Translations under genes and position numbers: made by a program
Origin: HGM13006 sp900757695
Lineage (GTDB): Bacteria; Bacillota; Clostridia; Oscillospirales; Oscillospiraceae
Assembly: GCA_959607825.1 (NCBI GenBank)
Contig: CAUHNW010000012.1
Location: forward strand, 33,134 to 97,133
Direction: 5' to 3'
DNA: 64,000 nucleotides
Shown: piece after piece, positions 16,475-25,126 of the stretch
Layout of the letters: every line of letters begins with the position of its first letter
Numbering within the stretch: position 1 is the first letter of the stretch
Notes under the pieces: model-generated
What the model was told of the DNA's origin: nothing
Seen by the model: the letters and a program-made list of their open reading frames with translations, nothing else
Databases searched by the model: none

Positions 16475-17443
16475 CTATTTCGCATTTTGAGCATTGCTGA
16501 CTTGAGCATCTGCCATGCAAGGCACGAATTGGTCCCCCTGTACCGCATTCCACACCCGCAGCTGATGATCGATCCCACCAAGTACCGCGCGTTTATCCCG
16601 GCTCCACATCGGTGCCAGCAGATAGCGCCGGTCTCCGTCCCCGGTGAGGCGCTCCATCACGGTCTCCGGCGGAAAATGTCGGATCTGTTCCGCCACAATC
16701 TCAATGTAATCCTGCTTCTCCATAGGGAGATAGCTGCCGCTTCGCCACTGCCCGGCCAGCTCTGTTCCCTCCGTCACATGGAGCAGATGCAGCTTGACCC
16801 CGTCCGGCCGCAGCGCCGCCAAGGTCTGCGCCGAAGCAAGCATGTCGTCCCGGGCCTCCCCCGGCAGCCCGTTGATCAGATGTACGCAGACCCGGATGCC
16901 CCGTTCCTTCAGCGCATCATAGCCCTCACAGAACGCCGCAAAGCTATGCCCCCGGTTAATCCGCATCGCTGCTGCATCGTGCACCGTCTGAAGACCCAGC
17001 TCCACCGTAAGGTCAGTCTGTGTCTGAAGTGCTGAGAGTGCATCCAACACCGGCTCCGGAAGGCAGTCGCACCGAGTTGCAATACTGACCCCCACAACAT
17101 CTTCGGCACCGGCTGCCTGCGCCCACAGCGCCTCCAAACGGCTGATATCTCCATAGGTGTTGGTGCCTGCCTGAAAATAGGCGATCAGCTTTGCGCCCGG
17201 ATTTTTCTGCCAGATCCTTTCCCGTTCGGCCTCCAGCTGCGCTGCAAGTGATCCATTTCCCGCAAAATAGTGGGAACCGCCCCGACAGAAGGTACAGCCG
17301 CCCCGGCTTATGCTGCCATCCCGATTGGGGCAGCTGCACCCCACATCCAGTGAAGCTTTATAGACACGTCCCCCGTAGCGCATCTGATTATAGTGGTACA
17401 GGGAGTGATAGCGCTTATGGTCTGATGTAGTTGGAAAATCCAT
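16475..17443 (-). CDS. TIGR01212 family radical SAM protein (YhcC-like)
   Basis: This 322-residue radical SAM enzyme has the cluster-binding region CSCPNRDGSISRGGCTFC (about residues 36-53), the spread cysteine motif of the YhcC/TIGR01212 family, followed by a TIM-barrel-like domain (YFQAGTNTYG, VGVSIATRCD, ELGLQT, HLINGLPGE). The family function is uncertain; relatives resemble the Elp3 catalytic core and may modify tRNA. AAAGGAG 5 nt before the ATG at 17443 decides the start; an in-frame ATG at 17458 has no such site. It is transcribed in the same direction as the YhfC gene upstream, 64 nt away. Confidence 0.9.
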   Translation of the reverse strand: MDFPTTSDHKRYHSLYHYNQMRYGGRVYKASLDVGCSCPNRDGSISRGGCTFCRGGSHYFAGNGSLAAQLEAERERIWQKNPGAKLIAYFQAGTNTYGDISRLEALWAQAAGAEDVVGVSIATRCDCLPEPVLDALSALQTQTDLTVELGLQTVHDAAAMRINRGHSFAAFCEGYDALKERGIRVCVHLINGLPGEARDDMLASAQTLAALRPDGVKLHLLHVTEGTELAGQWRSGSYLPMEKQDYIEIVAEQIRHFPPETVMERLTGDGDRRYLLAPMWSRDKRAVLGGIDHQLRVWNAVQGDQFVPCMADAQVSNAQNAK

Positions 17444-17507
17444 TGCCGCTCCTTTCAAAAGCTGCCGCAGGGTGCTCCCTGCGGCGGCCTGAGGCTGTCC
17501 TGATTTC

Positions 17508-18338
17508 TTACCTTCTCCGTCTTGCCCGGAGCTTTTCCACCTTGAAATGGGCCACCTGATCCTCCCGGCTGTTATAGATCTTTGCCGTCAGGAAGGCAAC
17601 ACCGCCGGAGATCACATAGGTCACAACATCCTTCACATAGGTACTGCTCAAAACTCCGGCACTGTACAGGCTGTCCGGCAGCATGGAAATAAACTGCATT
17701 GCCGGAACCGCCGCAAGGCACCAGCGGCTCTTACTGCCCGCAAGGCCATACCAGACCAGTACGGAAAACGCAATTTCCCGCACAAGGAACAGCACCCGGT
17801 TGATGGCCGTCATAATATACTGCCAGCCGTTCTGCCCGGCAATGCTCTTCAGCAGGTCATAGGCCTCCTGATTGCCCTGATCTACATTGGAGAAAAACGC
17901 CTCCGCACCCACGGACAGGAACTGGTTCACGGTACTGTAGCAGCTGAAATAATAGGCCGCACAGGTCAGCAGGTACAGTGCGCCAAAGCCAAAGCCAAAG
18001 CCAATGGCCGCATCCGTGCCCTCATACCGGGGCTGAAGCACATACTTCACCGACAGGGCACGAATCAGCTCTCGTCCTACCATAATGGAAGCGGTCAGGT
18101 ACAGCGCCTCAGCCATCCCCTGCTGCGGCACCCCAAGATTGACGCCCAGCATGGAAAAAACATTTTCCAGCAGCATCACCAGCAGATAGGAGAACACGCC
18201 CAGAATCACCTGAGACATCTGAATTCTCCCTCGAACGGTGTACCACGCTACAAATACCGCCGCCAGACAAATGCCGGAAGTGATCAGCAGGGAGGTGGCG
18301 GTAAAGCCCTCGATGCCCGAAAGCGCTTGAAGATCCAT
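17508..18338 (-). CDS. YhfC-like intramembrane metalloprotease family protein
   Basis: This 276-residue protein has about seven hydrophobic segments. The pattern fits the YhfC (PF10086) putative membrane peptidase family: a REL IRAL region in the middle and long glycine-rich helices (GFGFGFGALY). The function in Firmicutes is not established; relation to CAAX-type proteases has been proposed for the family. A basic tail (KLRARRRR) ends the protein. GAAAGGA before the ATG at 18338 supports the start. It lies just past the ftsZ terminator, so it is probably not part of the division operon. Confidence 0.65.
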   Translation of the reverse strand: MDLQALSGIEGFTATSLLITSGICLAAVFVAWYTVRGRIQMSQVILGVFSYLLVMLLENVFSMLGVNLGVPQQGMAEALYLTASIMVGRELIRALSVKYVLQPRYEGTDAAIGFGFGFGALYLLTCAAYYFSCYSTVNQFLSVGAEAFFSNVDQGNQEAYDLLKSIAGQNGWQYIMTAINRVLFLVREIAFSVLVWYGLAGSKSRWCLAAVPAMQFISMLPDSLYSAGVLSSTYVKDVVTYVISGGVAFLTAKIYNSREDQVAHFKVEKLRARRRR

Positions 18339-18355
18339 AGACGTCCTTTCTGAGT

Positions 18356-18394
18356 AAAAAGCCGCCCCAAAATACCGCAGTATTTTGGGGCGGC
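18356..18394 (-). terminator. Terminator of the dcw/ftsZ transcript
   Basis: A perfect 15-bp stem (GCCGCCCCAAAATAC / GTATTTTGGGGCGGC) with a 4-nt loop is followed by TTTTT on the minus strand, 10 nt after the ftsZ stop. Confidence 0.93.
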
Positions 18395-18404
18395 AGATGA
18401 TCAT

Positions 18405-19460
18405 TTACTTGCGGTTGAAGATGCGGAAAATATCATCGATCTCCGTATCCTTGGGCTGTGCAGGCTCCTTGGCCTTTTCCTCTGCGGCGGTATAAACGCC
18501 GCCCTGATCGCCGTTAAAGCCGGTGGCGATTACGGTGACACGCATGGCATCCTCCAGCGTCTCGTCAAAGGTCGCACCGAAGATGATGTTGGCATTGGGA
18601 TTCACTGCCTCATTGACGATGTTTGCAGCAGTCTCCACATCCTCCAGCTCCATCTCGGGAGAGCCGGTAATGTTGATCAGCACGCCGGTGGCACCATTGA
18701 TAGAGGTCTCCAGCAGCGGGGAGGATACCGCAGTCATGGCCGCAGCAGTTGCCTTCTCCTTGCCGGTGGCGGTGCCAACGCCCATATGCGCACGGCCGGC
18801 GTTACGCATAATGGCAGATACGTCTGCAAAGTCCTGATTGATGAGAACGTTATCGGAATAGCCCACCAGCTCGGAAATGGAGCTGACAGCCTGCTTCAGA
18901 ACGTCATCGGCAATGCCGAATGCATTTGCAAAGGTGATCTTCTGATCGGTCACATACTTGAGCCGGTCATTGGGAATGATGATCAGAGAGTCCACCTTAT
19001 CGGACAGAGCGGCAATGCCGTCCTCTGCCTGCGCCATCCGGCGGGCACCCTCGAACTTGAAGGGCTTGGTCACAACGCCAACGGTCAGCGCACCGGTCTC
19101 TCTTGCGATATCCGCAATGATGGGAGCAGCGCCGGTGCCGGTGCCGCCGCCCATGCCGGCGGTGATGAACACCATGTCGGTGTTCTCCAGCATCTTGGCA
19201 ATGGCTGCACGGCTCTCTTCCGCAGACTTCTTGCCGATCTCAGGCTTGGAGCCGGCGCCCATGCCGCCGGTGAGCTTCTCACCGATCTGCACCTTTTCGG
19301 GTGCCTTGGACTTGTTGAGATCCTGACGGTCCGTGTTTACAGCAATAAAATCAACGCCCTGCACACCGGCTTCGATCATGCGGTTGACAACATTGTTGCC
19401 TGCGCCGCCAACGCCGATGACTTTAATGGCGACTACTCTTTCGGGATAGGATTCGCTCAT
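18405..19460 (-). CDS. ftsZ: Cell division protein FtsZ
   Basis: FtsZ is the tubulin-like GTPase that forms the division ring. The 351-residue protein has GVGGAGNNVV (about residues 15-24), the GTP-binding GMGGGTGTGAAP (about 103-114), the catalytic T7 loop region (INQDFADV), a variable linker and the C-terminal peptide DIDDIFRIF-type end (IDDIFRIFNRK) that binds partners. AGGAGG lies before the ATG. It is last in the dcw cluster, directly after ftsQ, with no ftsA between, and has its own promoter in the 119-nt gap. A membrane tether other than FtsA (such as SepF, not in the window) would be needed. Confidence 0.98.
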   Translation of the reverse strand: MSESYPERVVAIKVIGVGGAGNNVVNRMIEAGVQGVDFIAVNTDRQDLNKSKAPEKVQIGEKLTGGMGAGSKPEIGKKSAEESRAAIAKMLENTDMVFITAGMGGGTGTGAAPIIADIARETGALTVGVVTKPFKFEGARRMAQAEDGIAALSDKVDSLIIIPNDRLKYVTDQKITFANAFGIADDVLKQAVSSISELVGYSDNVLINQDFADVSAIMRNAGRAHMGVGTATGKEKATAAAMTAVSSPLLETSINGATGVLINITGSPEMELEDVETAANIVNEAVNPNANIIFGATFDETLEDAMRVTVIATGFNGDQGGVYTAAEEKAKEPAQPKDTEIDDIFRIFNRK

Positions 19461-19523
19461 AAGTTATTCCTCCTAAGTACTTATATTCTGCGCATTTTGC
19501 GCCCAAAAGGCTATTTTGCTTAT

Positions 19524-19552
19524 ATTTTATCGCGAAAGCCCAATAAGGTCAA
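19524..19552 (-). promoter_or_regulatory. Promoter of ftsZ
   Basis: TTGACC (19552-19547) and TAAAAT (19529-19524) are separated by 17 nt on the minus strand, between ftsQ and ftsZ. It would allow FtsZ synthesis apart from the rest of the cluster. Confidence 0.78.
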
Positions 19553-19579
19553 TAGAAACTTTCATGATTTCCCGCAATT

Positions 19580-20347
19580 TTATGTCAATGGGTGGAATAC
19601 CGCCTGTTCCCCGGCGGAAAAGCTCAGATCCAGCACGCCTCTGCATCCGGCTTCCAGCTGTGAGGTCACTGCCATCAGATATTTCAGCTTATAGTCGCCG
19701 TCGCTTCCGTCTCCCAGCTCCACCGTCAGGTCACTGCCGTAGCGCAGCGTGATGTTCTCCGGGTCCTCCACATTGATCTCCGAAACCATGCCGGAAAGTC
19801 CGGCCGCCTGCACCTGCCGTGCCAGCTCCATGGCTGTGCTTCCCAGCTGTACATCGCTGAATTTCGCCTGACTGCCGGAGGTCGGCATGGTCAGTGTGAT
19901 CCCCTTGATGAGAGGATACCCGGTTTCTCCCGTCGTATTCTTCTCATCCACCTCTTCCAGCAGCTTTCCCGTTTCGCTGAGCGTCCAGCTGCCGGAAAAC
20001 TCAGACTCCGCCATTACAATGGCCGAACACTCTACCACTTCAAAGCGAACCGTCCCCGGCATTTCCTTGTAGATCCGCACCTGCTCTATGTAGGGAAGCT
20101 TGGTCAAAATTCTTCCGGCTGTCCTCGTTTTATTGACGGCCATGAGAATATCGCCCTTTGTGATACCGCTGGCCTCCGCCACCTCGTCTATGCTGTAGCG
20201 CACATTTCCGCTGACCTCAAAGGTCCTGACCCGAAAGAATACCAGTGAAAACAGCAGCACCACGGCCACAGCCACCAGCATTTTTGCCCATGTGGGGAAT
20301 CTTCCCCGGTTCCAGTTGCGTTCCGGCTGGCTTATTTCTCTATCCAC
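19580..20347 (-). CDS. ftsQ: Cell division protein FtsQ/DivIB
   Basis: FtsQ/DivIB is a bitopic divisome protein that binds FtsL and FtsB/DivIC. The 255-residue sequence has a short cytoplasmic tail, one membrane helix (about residues 20-42), then a POTRA domain beginning VRTFEVSGNVRYS, followed by the beta domain. The start is GTG, 7 nt after GGAGG. It lies between murG and ftsZ as in other dcw clusters. Sequence is poorly conserved in this family, so the call leans on topology, the POTRA start and position. Confidence 0.9.
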   Translation of the reverse strand: MDREISQPERNWNRGRFPTWAKMLVAVAVVLLFSLVFFRVRTFEVSGNVRYSIDEVAEASGITKGDILMAVNKTRTAGRILTKLPYIEQVRIYKEMPGTVRFEVVECSAIVMAESEFSGSWTLSETGKLLEEVDEKNTTGETGYPLIKGITLTMPTSGSQAKFSDVQLGSTAMELARQVQAAGLSGMVSEINVEDPENITLRYGSDLTVELGDGSDGDYKLKYLMAVTSQLEAGCRGVLDLSFSAGEQAVFHPLT

Positions 20348-20366
20348 AGTGCCGCCTCCTTTGCGT

Positions 20367-21491
20367 TTACTTTCTGATCAGCTCCATCATAATGTCCATG
20401 ATCCGCTGTGCGGAATCCGGCACTGCCATAGACTCCGCCGCATGGCCCATGGCGTTCAGCCTTTCGCCGTCCTCCAAGATGGCTCTGGCCTGCTCATAGA
20501 GCACCTCGCCGCTGCACTCTGCTTCCCGCAGCACCACAGCTGCACCCCGCTCCTCAATGATCCGGGCGTTTTTCTCCTGATGATTGTCCGTAACGTTGGG
20601 AGACGGTACAAAAATCGCAGGCTTTCCTGCGGCAGCTACCTCTGCAATGGTGGCCGCACCGGCCCGGCAGATCACCAGATCCGCTGCCGCCATCACCGTG
20701 GGCATATCATAGATAAACTCCCGCATATCAATGGCCGGGGTTTTCTCCAGCTCCACGCCCTGCTGCTTTACATACTCCGGCATCCATTTCCAGCCATAGC
20801 TGCCCACAGCGTGGATGTGCTGAAACGGGCATCCGGCCTCGACATCCATGGCCATGAACCGGGCGATCATCTTATTCATCTCCCGGGCACCCAGAGACCC
20901 CCAGAAGCTCACCACCAGCGGCCTGTCATCCAGTCCAAGCTTTTCCCGGGCCGCCTTCTTTTCGGTAAAGAAAAATTCACTGCGTACCGGCATTCCGACC
21001 ACCCGCACCTTATCGGGCTGGGGATAGTTCTTCCGGCTCTCCTCAAAGGAGACCATGACCCGATCCACCCGATCCATAACGAGACGTGTCGTGAGTCCCG
21101 GCACTGCATTGGATTCATGGAGTGCCGTGGGGATCCCGTTCCTTGCGCCCTGCCGCAGCATGGGATAGCTGGCATAGCCGCCTGTGCCAATGATCACATC
21201 CGGCTGAAAATCTCGGATGATCTGATCTGCCCGGCGGCGGCTGGAAAGCATATAGTGAAGAGATTTTACATTATGGACGATCCCCTTCGGTGTCAGCTTC
21301 CGCTGGAAATTGGAGATCTGCACGGTCTCCAGCCGAAATCCTGCCCGGGGCACCAGATCCGTCTCCATGCCGTCCTCTGCCCCCACGAACAGAATATTTG
21401 TATCAGGATACCGTTCCCGAACCAGACTTGCCACAGCCAGCGCCGGGCTGATGTGCCCAGCGGTGCCACCGCAGGTAAAGATCACATTCAT
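20367..21491 (-). CDS. murG: UDP-N-acetylglucosamine-lipid I transferase MurG
   Basis: MurG adds GlcNAc to lipid I, giving lipid II, on the inner membrane face. The 374-residue protein has the N-terminal glycine-rich motif TCGGTAGHISPALAVA, TGGYASYP and HESNAVPG in the acceptor half, and CRAGAATIAE with the UDP-GlcNAc site in the C-terminal half. The frame opens with GTG at 21500, but that lies 2 nt from the TTAGG stretch; ATG at 21491 gives better spacing and the typical start. It lies between ftsW and ftsQ. Confidence 0.97.
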   Translation of the reverse strand: MNVIFTCGGTAGHISPALAVASLVRERYPDTNILFVGAEDGMETDLVPRAGFRLETVQISNFQRKLTPKGIVHNVKSLHYMLSSRRRADQIIRDFQPDVIIGTGGYASYPMLRQGARNGIPTALHESNAVPGLTTRLVMDRVDRVMVSFEESRKNYPQPDKVRVVGMPVRSEFFFTEKKAAREKLGLDDRPLVVSFWGSLGAREMNKMIARFMAMDVEAGCPFQHIHAVGSYGWKWMPEYVKQQGVELEKTPAIDMREFIYDMPTVMAAADLVICRAGAATIAEVAAAGKPAIFVPSPNVTDNHQEKNARIIEERGAAVVLREAECSGEVLYEQARAILEDGERLNAMGHAAESMAVPDSAQRIMDIMMELIRK

Positions 21492-21547
21492 ATCATTCAC
21501 AACCTAATTTCATTTTATAGAGATCTCACGGCACGCTGCCCTTGCAT

Positions 21548-22675
21548 TTACAGGAATCCTGCGGAGCACTGTCTGGACGCTCCCAGAATGATTCCCATTT
21601 CTCCCAGCTGGATCAGCAGCGCCGTACCGCCGTAGCTGAAAAACGGAAGAGATATTCCAGTAGAGGGCAGCAGATTTGTCACAACGCCAATATTGAAAAA
21701 GACTTGCAGTGCCGTCAGCGTGGTGATCCCCGCCACCGTCAGCGACAGAAACCGATCCCGGATATGCATGGAGATCCAGTAGCCCCGGAGGATCAGCAGG
21801 GAATAGAGAATTAAGATTCCCACCGCCCCGGCAAGGCCCAATTCCTCACATGCAATGGAAAAGATATAGTCGTTATGCTCTTCCGGCAGGTAGAGATACT
21901 TCTGGCGGCCATTTCCAAGCCCCAGCCCAAACAGGCCGCCGCTTCCAATGGCGTACAGCGACTGTATGATCTGATAACCATCATCCGTTGGATCCGAAAA
22001 GGGATCCTGCCATGCGGTGATCCGGCTGGCCTCATAGCCTCCGGCACCGAGGATCAATATAAGCCCCAGCAGCATGGCCAAGCCGCCTAAGATAAACCAC
22101 CTGTATTTCACGCCGCCCAGAAACAGCATCGCACCGGCCGTGCAAACAATAATGACAATGGCGGAGTTGTGGGGTTCCAGCCGCAGCAGCACCACGATCA
22201 CCGCCAGTATGGCGGCGAAGGGGGCAATGCCCCAGCGAAAGGTCTCCATTTTCTCCCCAAAGGCCGAGATCATGGCCGCAAAGCTCAGGATGATTCCCAG
22301 CTTCGCCACCTCAGAGGGCTGAAAGGATATGCCCAGACGCACCCAGCGGGTAGCACCATTCTCCGCTCGTCCGATGCCCGGCACAAAAACCAGCACCAGA
22401 AACAGCACGGAGACCCCCAGAACCGGAAATGCCAGCTTTCGGATCAGCTGAGGCCGCACCCGGCTGATCGCCAGCATGGCGCCAATGCCCAGTGCCGCAA
22501 ACACCAGCTGGCGTTTGAAGTAAAAGGCGCTGTCCCCAGATTCATAGAGTGCCCGGGCAAAGCTGGAGGAATAGATCATCACCAGCCCCAGCGCTGTCAG
22601 CAGCAGAGTCAGCAGCAGCATCGGAAGATCCAGAAGCTCCTGTTTTTCTACGTCCGGCAGCCGTGGTTTTCCCAT
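21548..22675 (-). CDS. SEDS glycosyltransferase FtsW/SpoVE
   Basis: SEDS proteins polymerise lipid II into glycan strands together with a class B transpeptidase. The 375-residue protein has about ten membrane helices and the family signatures RWVRLGISFQPSE (about residues 119-131) and GVVTNLLPSTGISLPFFSYGG-type end motifs (STGISLPFFSYGG). GGAGG before the ATG supports the start. It could be FtsW (vegetative division) or SpoVE (spore cortex); in Firmicutes both occur at this place in the cluster, and the sequence alone does not separate them. The partner transpeptidase is encoded upstream in the same operon. Confidence 0.93.
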   Translation of the reverse strand: MGKPRLPDVEKQELLDLPMLLLTLLLTALGLVMIYSSSFARALYESGDSAFYFKRQLVFAALGIGAMLAISRVRPQLIRKLAFPVLGVSVLFLVLVFVPGIGRAENGATRWVRLGISFQPSEVAKLGIILSFAAMISAFGEKMETFRWGIAPFAAILAVIVVLLRLEPHNSAIVIIVCTAGAMLFLGGVKYRWFILGGLAMLLGLILILGAGGYEASRITAWQDPFSDPTDDGYQIIQSLYAIGSGGLFGLGLGNGRQKYLYLPEEHNDYIFSIACEELGLAGAVGILILYSLLILRGYWISMHIRDRFLSLTVAGITTLTALQVFFNIGVVTNLLPSTGISLPFFSYGGTALLIQLGEMGIILGASRQCSAGFL

Positions 22676-22691
22676 AGGCCCTCCTTATGAA

Positions 22692-23669
22692 TTAAAAGCG
22701 GTTCATAACCCCCAGATACGCCAGCAGGCAGAACACGATGGTCACAGAGGCAAATACGAATACGATTTTCACTTCGCTCCAGCCGCATTTTTCAAAATGG
22801 TGATGGAGCGGAGCCATTTTGAAGATTCGCTTGCCGTGACTCAGCTTAAAGTAGGTCACCTGAATGATATCACTCAGGGTCTCAGCAATATAGATGATCC
22901 CCACGAGAATCAGGATCAGGGGCATATCCAACGCATAGGCAAGGCCGCATACGGCGCCGCCCAGGAACAGGGAGCCCGTATCGCCCATAAACACCTTTGC
23001 CGGGTGGAAGTTGTAGATCAGGAAGCCCAGCAGACCGCCAACCAGTGCCGCAGCCAGCTGCGAAGCGCCGATGTCGCCCCATTTCCATGCCACCACGGCA
23101 TAAAAAATCATAACCGGAATGGTAACAGAGGAAGACAGGCCGTCCACGCCATCTGTAAGATTCACCGCGTTGACTGTACCCACAATAATAAAAATGCTCA
23201 GCAGCAGATACAGCACCCACGGAATCGTGATATTGACATTAAAGAAGGGGATATAGAGGTCAGAGGACAGATGTCCGGTCTTTCTCAGCACCACCAGATA
23301 CAGAGCCGCGGCCACCAGCTGCAGCAGGAGCTTCTGAATCTCCGTGAGGCCCAGATTGCGCTTCTTCCGCACCTTGATGAAGTCATCCAGAAAACCGATC
23401 ACACCGAAAATCAGTGCAAATACATACACGATCAGGTATGTATAATCTCCATTTCTCATGCCGCCCAATGCGGTAAGAACACAGATCAGCGCACTGCCAA
23501 TAAACATCAGGCCGCCCATCACCGGGGTTCCCTGCTTGCTGTTGTGCCAGGTGGGCCCTACCTCACGGATGCTCTGACCCACATGCAACGCCCGCAGGGC
23601 CGGAATCAGGAACCGGCCTCCGATTGCCGCAATGATAAAGGAGACCACACATGTAATAATGCTTTGCAT
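22692..23669 (-). CDS. mraY: Phospho-MurNAc-pentapeptide-transferase MraY
   Basis: MraY transfers phospho-MurNAc-pentapeptide to undecaprenyl phosphate, forming lipid I. The 325-residue membrane protein has the motifs DDFIKV (about residues 98-103), NLTDGVDGL (magnesium and catalytic region), FMGDTGSL and the HHHFEK loop near the C-terminus. The frame opens at a TTG at 23675, but GGAGG is 9 nt before the ATG at 23669. It lies between murF and ftsW; murD, which commonly follows mraY, is missing here. Confidence 0.97.
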   Translation of the reverse strand: MQSIITCVVSFIIAAIGGRFLIPALRALHVGQSIREVGPTWHNSKQGTPVMGGLMFIGSALICVLTALGGMRNGDYTYLIVYVFALIFGVIGFLDDFIKVRKKRNLGLTEIQKLLLQLVAAALYLVVLRKTGHLSSDLYIPFFNVNITIPWVLYLLLSIFIIVGTVNAVNLTDGVDGLSSSVTIPVMIFYAVVAWKWGDIGASQLAAALVGGLLGFLIYNFHPAKVFMGDTGSLFLGGAVCGLAYALDMPLILILVGIIYIAETLSDIIQVTYFKLSHGKRIFKMAPLHHHFEKCGWSEVKIVFVFASVTIVFCLLAYLGVMNRF

Positions 23670-23743
23670 ATTCAAAATCCTCCAATTTCCATAATGGGAT
23701 CCCCGTTTTCAGGCAGATCCTCGGCTTTCCCGGCGGAAGCCCC

Positions 23744-25123
23744 TTACTTTTCCTCCTCCATAAAAGCCTTCAGGATGTTTTCCATATGCATCCCATGGCT
23801 GCCCTTAAACAGCAGCACATCCCCGGGCTTTGCCCGGCTTCTCAGTACGTTCAGCAGTTCCTGCTGACTTTCAAAGTTCATGGCATTTCTCTGGCTCAGC
23901 CCGCCGGTGATCGCACCCAGCACAGTCTTTTCCGACAGGGGGCCGTAGGTCAGCAGCAGGTCTGCCTTATAGACCGCCACCCGTCCGATCCGGTGATGCT
24001 CCGCACTGGCATGGTTGCCCAGCTCCAGCATGTCACCCAGCACCGCGATCCGCTTAAAATGCTCGCCCGTTCCGGTGGTATCACCCAGCACACGAAGCGC
24101 CGCCTCCGTGGACTCCGGGCCTGCATTGTAGGTATCATCGATGATCGTATATCCGTTCCACTGGAAGGTCTGCTGACGCTGGGAGGTGTTGACATAGCTT
24201 GCCATTGCCTCCTGAATATCCTTCTCCGATACCCCGCACAGCAGCGCCACCGCAATGGCGCCCACCGCATTGTGGACGTTATGCAGCCCGCTGACCGGCA
24301 GCGTCACCGGAAAATCATGGCCCAGTCCGGTAATGCGGAACTGACTGCTGCCCTCCTTCAGTTCAATATCCGTTCCACGGATATCACAGGCAGTGTTCTC
24401 AATGCCGAAATACATGGTCTTGCAGGCGGGATGCTCCCGCAGGTTCCACAGCAGCGGCTCATCGCCGTTAAACACGGCCATTCCGCCGGGATGCAGCCCC
24501 TCCAAAATCTCCAGCTTGGCCTTCAGGATGCCCTCTCTGGAGCCCAGATTTTCAATATGCATACTTCCAATATTGGTAATCAGCACCATATCCGGACGGC
24601 CGATTGCCGTCAGCTGGCGCATTTCGCCAAAATGGTTCATGCCCATTTCCAGCACCAGCATCTCGCAGTCCGGATCACTTTTCCCGATGGTCACCGGCAG
24701 GCCAATATCATTGTTATAATTTTTCACAGTGCCGCAGGTATGGTATTTCTTCGCCAGCAGGGTACAGATCATGGTACGGGTGGTGGTTTTTCCAACGCTG
24801 CCGGTGATGGCCACCGTCTTGCAGCCGATGGTCTCTTTATAGGACGCAGCCACATCCCGCAGGGCCTTTCGGGTATCCTCTACGATCACCTGCGGAAAAT
24901 CCAACTCCAGCGGGTGGTTGCACACCGCTGCGGCAGCGCCGTTGTCCCGAGCCGCCGGCACATACCGGTGCCCGTCTACCTGCCCTTCCAGTGCAAAGAA
25001 CAGCGTTCCCTGTTCCGCTTCCCGTGAATCATGACAAAGGCTTGTGATCTCAACATTCTCCCACTTGGGCTCCACGGTACCGCCGCACCACTGTGCCACC
25101 TGCTTCAGTGTTGTTGCTCTCAT
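23744..25123 (-). CDS. murF: UDP-MurNAc-tripeptide:D-Ala-D-Ala ligase MurF
   Basis: MurF adds D-Ala-D-Ala to UDP-MurNAc-tripeptide, the last cytosolic step of the wall precursor. The 459-residue protein has the ATP-binding motif ITGSVGKTTTR (about residues 106-116), the central-domain MGMNHFGE and the C-terminal DTYNAGPES motif. It starts 3 nt after the murE stop, so the two ligases are coupled. The D-Ala-D-Ala substrate is made by Ddl, encoded at 40.7-41.7 kb in this window. Confidence 0.97.
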   Translation of the reverse strand: MRATTLKQVAQWCGGTVEPKWENVEITSLCHDSREAEQGTLFFALEGQVDGHRYVPAARDNGAAAAVCNHPLELDFPQVIVEDTRKALRDVAASYKETIGCKTVAITGSVGKTTTRTMICTLLAKKYHTCGTVKNYNNDIGLPVTIGKSDPDCEMLVLEMGMNHFGEMRQLTAIGRPDMVLITNIGSMHIENLGSREGILKAKLEILEGLHPGGMAVFNGDEPLLWNLREHPACKTMYFGIENTACDIRGTDIELKEGSSQFRITGLGHDFPVTLPVSGLHNVHNAVGAIAVALLCGVSEKDIQEAMASYVNTSQRQQTFQWNGYTIIDDTYNAGPESTEAALRVLGDTTGTGEHFKRIAVLGDMLELGNHASAEHHRIGRVAVYKADLLLTYGPLSEKTVLGAITGGLSQRNAMNFESQQELLNVLRSRAKPGDVLLFKGSHGMHMENILKAFMEEEK

Positions 25124-25126
25124 GGC

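Noticed and set aside
16368..16553. N-terminal extension of the solute-binding protein
   Set aside because: It crosses the TTGACC/TATAAT promoter and would bury the lipoprotein signal peptide.
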